This document shows positions 5,536 through 6,964 of a DNA stretch of 6,964 bases, one piece after another. The notes beneath the pieces are model-generated. The model was not told where the DNA came from. It did not search any database and saw only the letters and a program-made list of their open reading frames with translations. Source of the DNA: Dehalococcoidales bacterium (GTDB lineage Bacteria; Chloroflexota; Dehalococcoidia; Dehalococcoidales; UBA5760); the NCBI GenBank assembly GCA_018399795.1, contig JAGYOC010000135.1, forward strand, positions 1 to 6,964. Reading direction: 5' to 3'. Positions within the stretch are counted from its first letter, which is position 1; every line of letters starts with the position of its first letter. Position numbers and translations under genes: made by a program.

Positions 5536-6741
5536 CTATAGCCAGCGGGTCTTCTTGCTCCTGCTCTTGGCCGAGCTTGAGCTGGGGAGCTTTTCGTCCA
5601 CCATCGCTGACTCGACCAGCCGCCAGAAATTTTCCCGGTCTGCGCCCGTCACCACCGCCTGTTCGTGCGCTTCGCTGAGAGACACGGGGTATCCCTGCCC
5701 CCGCTGGCACTGGTCCAGAACCAGGGAGTGCGTAAGCTCCAGGAGGCTATCGTCCGTTGCCACCCATTTCGGTACCTCTACCCTGGCCGTCTCATCGTCC
5801 ACCTTCAGGTAGAAAAAATAGACGCGGTGCTCATCGGGGTATTTCCTTCCCACTATTTTGGAGCCGCTCATAAACAGGGCCGACCTCTCTCCGTTGCCCA
5901 GCAGGTTCGAGAAAATGTCCCGGTCCCTGACGCCGGTGACTGCTTCGCACTGCCTATCCTGGCATTCTTTGCAGCGAACATCGGTGTCCACGATGTCATG
6001 GGGACAGAGGGCAATCCGCAGGGTATTGACCACCTCGGTGCTGCGGGGAAAGCTGATGTAGCTGGCGAGGGCTGCCTTGCCCTCGACCGAGTTGAGCTTC
6101 TTTATCCTGTTGAAGTGGCGGATGATACCTCTTTCCAGCATTATCTCGGTGACGAAGTCGGGGTAGGCCTCAAGCCCCCAGAAAACGAGCGTGCCGTCGG
6201 ATAGTGCCAGGACGGGCGTTTCCCCTGAGGTCGCTTCGGCGACCTCGGCCAGTCGGCAAAACTCGTCCACGCCGCGCTTGATGCCAAGCAGGGTGCCTTC
6301 TATCAACTGCTCGCGGTTTCTTTCTCCCTCCGGGCGGATAACCAGGTCCTCGTCCTTCGAATAGAGTCGGGGCATGCTATCGAGCACTGCATCGGGCTGG
6401 TTGCCATACCGCAGCGATACCGAGCCGATGTTTATCAGGTAGCACCTTGGGGAGCGGTGGCGGTCCACATCGATGTGGGAGCCGTCAGTCGCCAGTACCG
6501 TGAATTCGGAAGGAATATCCCGTGGCCCGGTGTGCTTATCCATCCCCTCTACCAGGCCGGCAACCAGCCAGGTGGTGTGGCTGGCTTCGATTTTCCTGGC
6601 CAGAGTGTCCGGATTCTCTGCGTTTTTGGCAAGGGTATCCAGCGCTGCCTTGAGCCGCTCCTGCCTTGAGGCCGAATCGGCCTTTAGCCTGGATACCATA
6701 TCCCCGACCTGGGGATATATTCTGTCGAGGTCTAACGACAA
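5536..6741 (-). CDS. nurA: NurA-family DNA-end nuclease
   Basis: This is a NurA-domain nuclease (401 residues), a Mn-dependent 5'-3' exonuclease family that resects DNA ends while bound to HerA. The two acidic active-site strands are visible: A84-T-D86-G-S at 84-88 and L180-S-D182-G-T at 180-184. The C-terminal family stretch, G-Y-P-V-x-L-S-E-A-H near 350-359, is also present. The first about 70 residues look helical. Unusual points are Cys246, Cys257, Cys260 and Cys265, spaced like a metal or Fe-S site, and a C-terminal low-complexity basic tail (SSSS then K/R-rich, 387-399). The start is TTG at 6741, chosen because it has a GGAAGG site and gives the M-S-L-D-L-x-x-I-Y-P start that I recall as usual for these proteins. 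It is the first gene of the block, with an 88-nt gap before the HAS-barrel gene that holds no clear terminator. Confidence 0.9.
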   Translation of the reverse strand: MSLDLDRIYPQVGDMVSRLKADSASRQERLKAALDTLAKNAENPDTLARKIEASHTTWLVAGLVEGMDKHTGPRDIPSEFTVLATDGSHIDVDRHRSPRCYLINIGSVSLRYGNQPDAVLDSMPRLYSKDEDLVIRPEGERNREQLIEGTLLGIKRGVDEFCRLAEVAEATSGETPVLALSDGTLVFWGLEAYPDFVTEIMLERGIIRHFNRIKKLNSVEGKAALASYISFPRSTEVVNTLRIALCPHDIVDTDVRCKECQDRQCEAVTGVRDRDIFSNLLGNGERSALFMSGSKIVGRKYPDEHRVYFFYLKVDDETARVEVPKWVATDDSLLELTHSLVLDQCQRGQGYPVSLSEAHEQAVVTGADRENFWRLVESAMVDEKLPSSSSAKSRSKKTRWL

Positions 6742-6749
6742 TGCCAGCG

Positions 6750-6756
6750 CCTTCCC
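6750..6756 (-). promoter_or_regulatory. Ribosome binding site supporting the TTG start of nurA
   Basis: GGGAAGG on the minus strand, ending 8 nt before TTG at 6741. The next in-frame ATG is codon 14, which would remove the conserved N-terminus, so the TTG start is preferred. Confidence 0.55.
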
Positions 6757-6761
6757 GGTCT

Positions 6762-6791
6762 ATAATAGCCCTGATGAATGTTCTATGTGAG
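6762..6791 (-). promoter_or_regulatory. Possible promoter of the nurA block
   Basis: Minus-strand CTCACA (6791-6786, 4 of 6), an 18-bp spacer, then TATTAT (6767-6762, 5 of 6). The predicted transcription start is close to 6755, leaving only about 14 nt of leader, which would put the Shine-Dalgarno at the very 5' end. That is tight, so this is a tentative call. The surrounding spacer (6742-6900) is AT-rich and shows nothing else I can support. Confidence 0.35.
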
Positions 6792-6900
6792 AATAATAGT
6801 CCATTATCGGGGCTGATGCAATGGTTTGAGTATAAAGGGATATCTTAATTGCGGGAAAATATCACATAAAATGGGAATATACGTCAGCTACTCCATGAAA

Positions 6901-6929
6901 TTGACAGCCCGGTACGTGTATGCTATATT
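6901..6929 (+). promoter_or_regulatory. Strong promoter of the tRNA gene
   Basis: Plus-strand TTGACA (6901-6906), exactly 17 bp, then TATATT (6924-6929, 5 of 6). Transcription would start near 6936, only a few nt before the mature tRNA 5' end, as expected for a stable-RNA gene. It faces away from the nurA block, so 6742-6938 is a divergent intergenic region. Confidence 0.85.
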
Positions 6930-6938
6930 CTGCCTGTT

Positions 6939-6964
6939 GGCAGCGTAGCTCAGTGGTAGAGCAG
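6939..6964 (+). tRNA. 5' end of a tRNA gene, cut by the window edge
   Basis: The first 26 nt fit the tRNA layout exactly: a 7-nt acceptor strand GGCAGCG (6939-6945), T8 and A9, the D stem GCTC (6948-6951), the loop AGTGGTA, and the pairing strand GAGC (6959-6962). The anticodon and the 3' acceptor strand are outside the window, so the amino acid cannot be assigned. The promoter just upstream supports a functional gene. Confidence 0.92.

Noticed and set aside
5429..5710. Minus-strand 93-codon frame bridging nurA and the HAS-barrel gene
   Set aside because: Most of it overlaps the 3' end of nurA in another frame; composition is arginine/glycine-rich shadow sequence and no start signal is seen.
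5665..6204. Plus-strand open frame of 179 codons
   Set aside because: Antisense to nurA, lacking a promoter or ribosome binding site.
6939..6964. Assigning the tRNA to a specific amino acid from its acceptor strand
   Set aside because: The anticodon is outside the window and the acceptor sequence alone is not decisive.

Overview
The window looks like ordinary chromosomal DNA from a mid-GC (about 55% by eye) bacterium. All eight protein genes lie on the minus strand, in two blocks. A single plus-strand tRNA gene enters at the right edge. A bacterial-type HerA and NurA pair linked to a separate HAS-barrel protein, next to a compact Fur/FeoA/FeoB iron operon, reminds me most of anaerobic Chloroflexota (Dehalococcoidia-like). 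That placement is an impression from gene content, not a demonstrated assignment.

Right block, read right to left: nurA (start 6741), then an 88-nt gap, a small HAS-barrel protein (start best placed at 5432), herA (ATGA overlap with the HAS-barrel gene) and a patatin-like phospholipase (30 nt after herA). NurA is a 5'-3' nuclease with an acidic active site, and HerA is a hexameric FtsK/HerA-type DNA translocase. Together they form a DNA-end resection machine. The separate HAS-barrel protein is probably a docking or adaptor subunit, because HerA and NurA pair through HerA's own HAS barrel. Why the patatin hydrolase sits in this transcription unit is not clear from the sequence.

Left block, read right to left from the 2241-2349 spacer: fur, two consecutive feoA genes, then feoB. 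feoB is split into two overlapping reading frames: a G-protein half (594-1280) and a membrane half (from 604 running off the left edge). The genes are tightly packed: TAG directly followed by ATG, then an 8-nt overlap, then an 11-nt overlap. The block would make an Fe(II) uptake system with its own iron-responsive repressor. Its promoter is an exact TTGACA-17 bp-TATAAT match. A perfect inverted repeat covers the -35 and a Fur/PerR-like 7-1-7 box covers the -10, so the operon is probably autoregulated.

The right edge holds the first 26 nt of a tRNA gene behind a strong promoter (TTGACA-17-TATATT). There is no stretch over 300 bases without a gene, and I see no IS element, CRISPR array or long repeat. 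The points most worth a second look are the split feoB junction, the overlapping operators at the fur promoter, the NurA/HAS-barrel/HerA/patatin gene set, and a four-cysteine cluster inside NurA.
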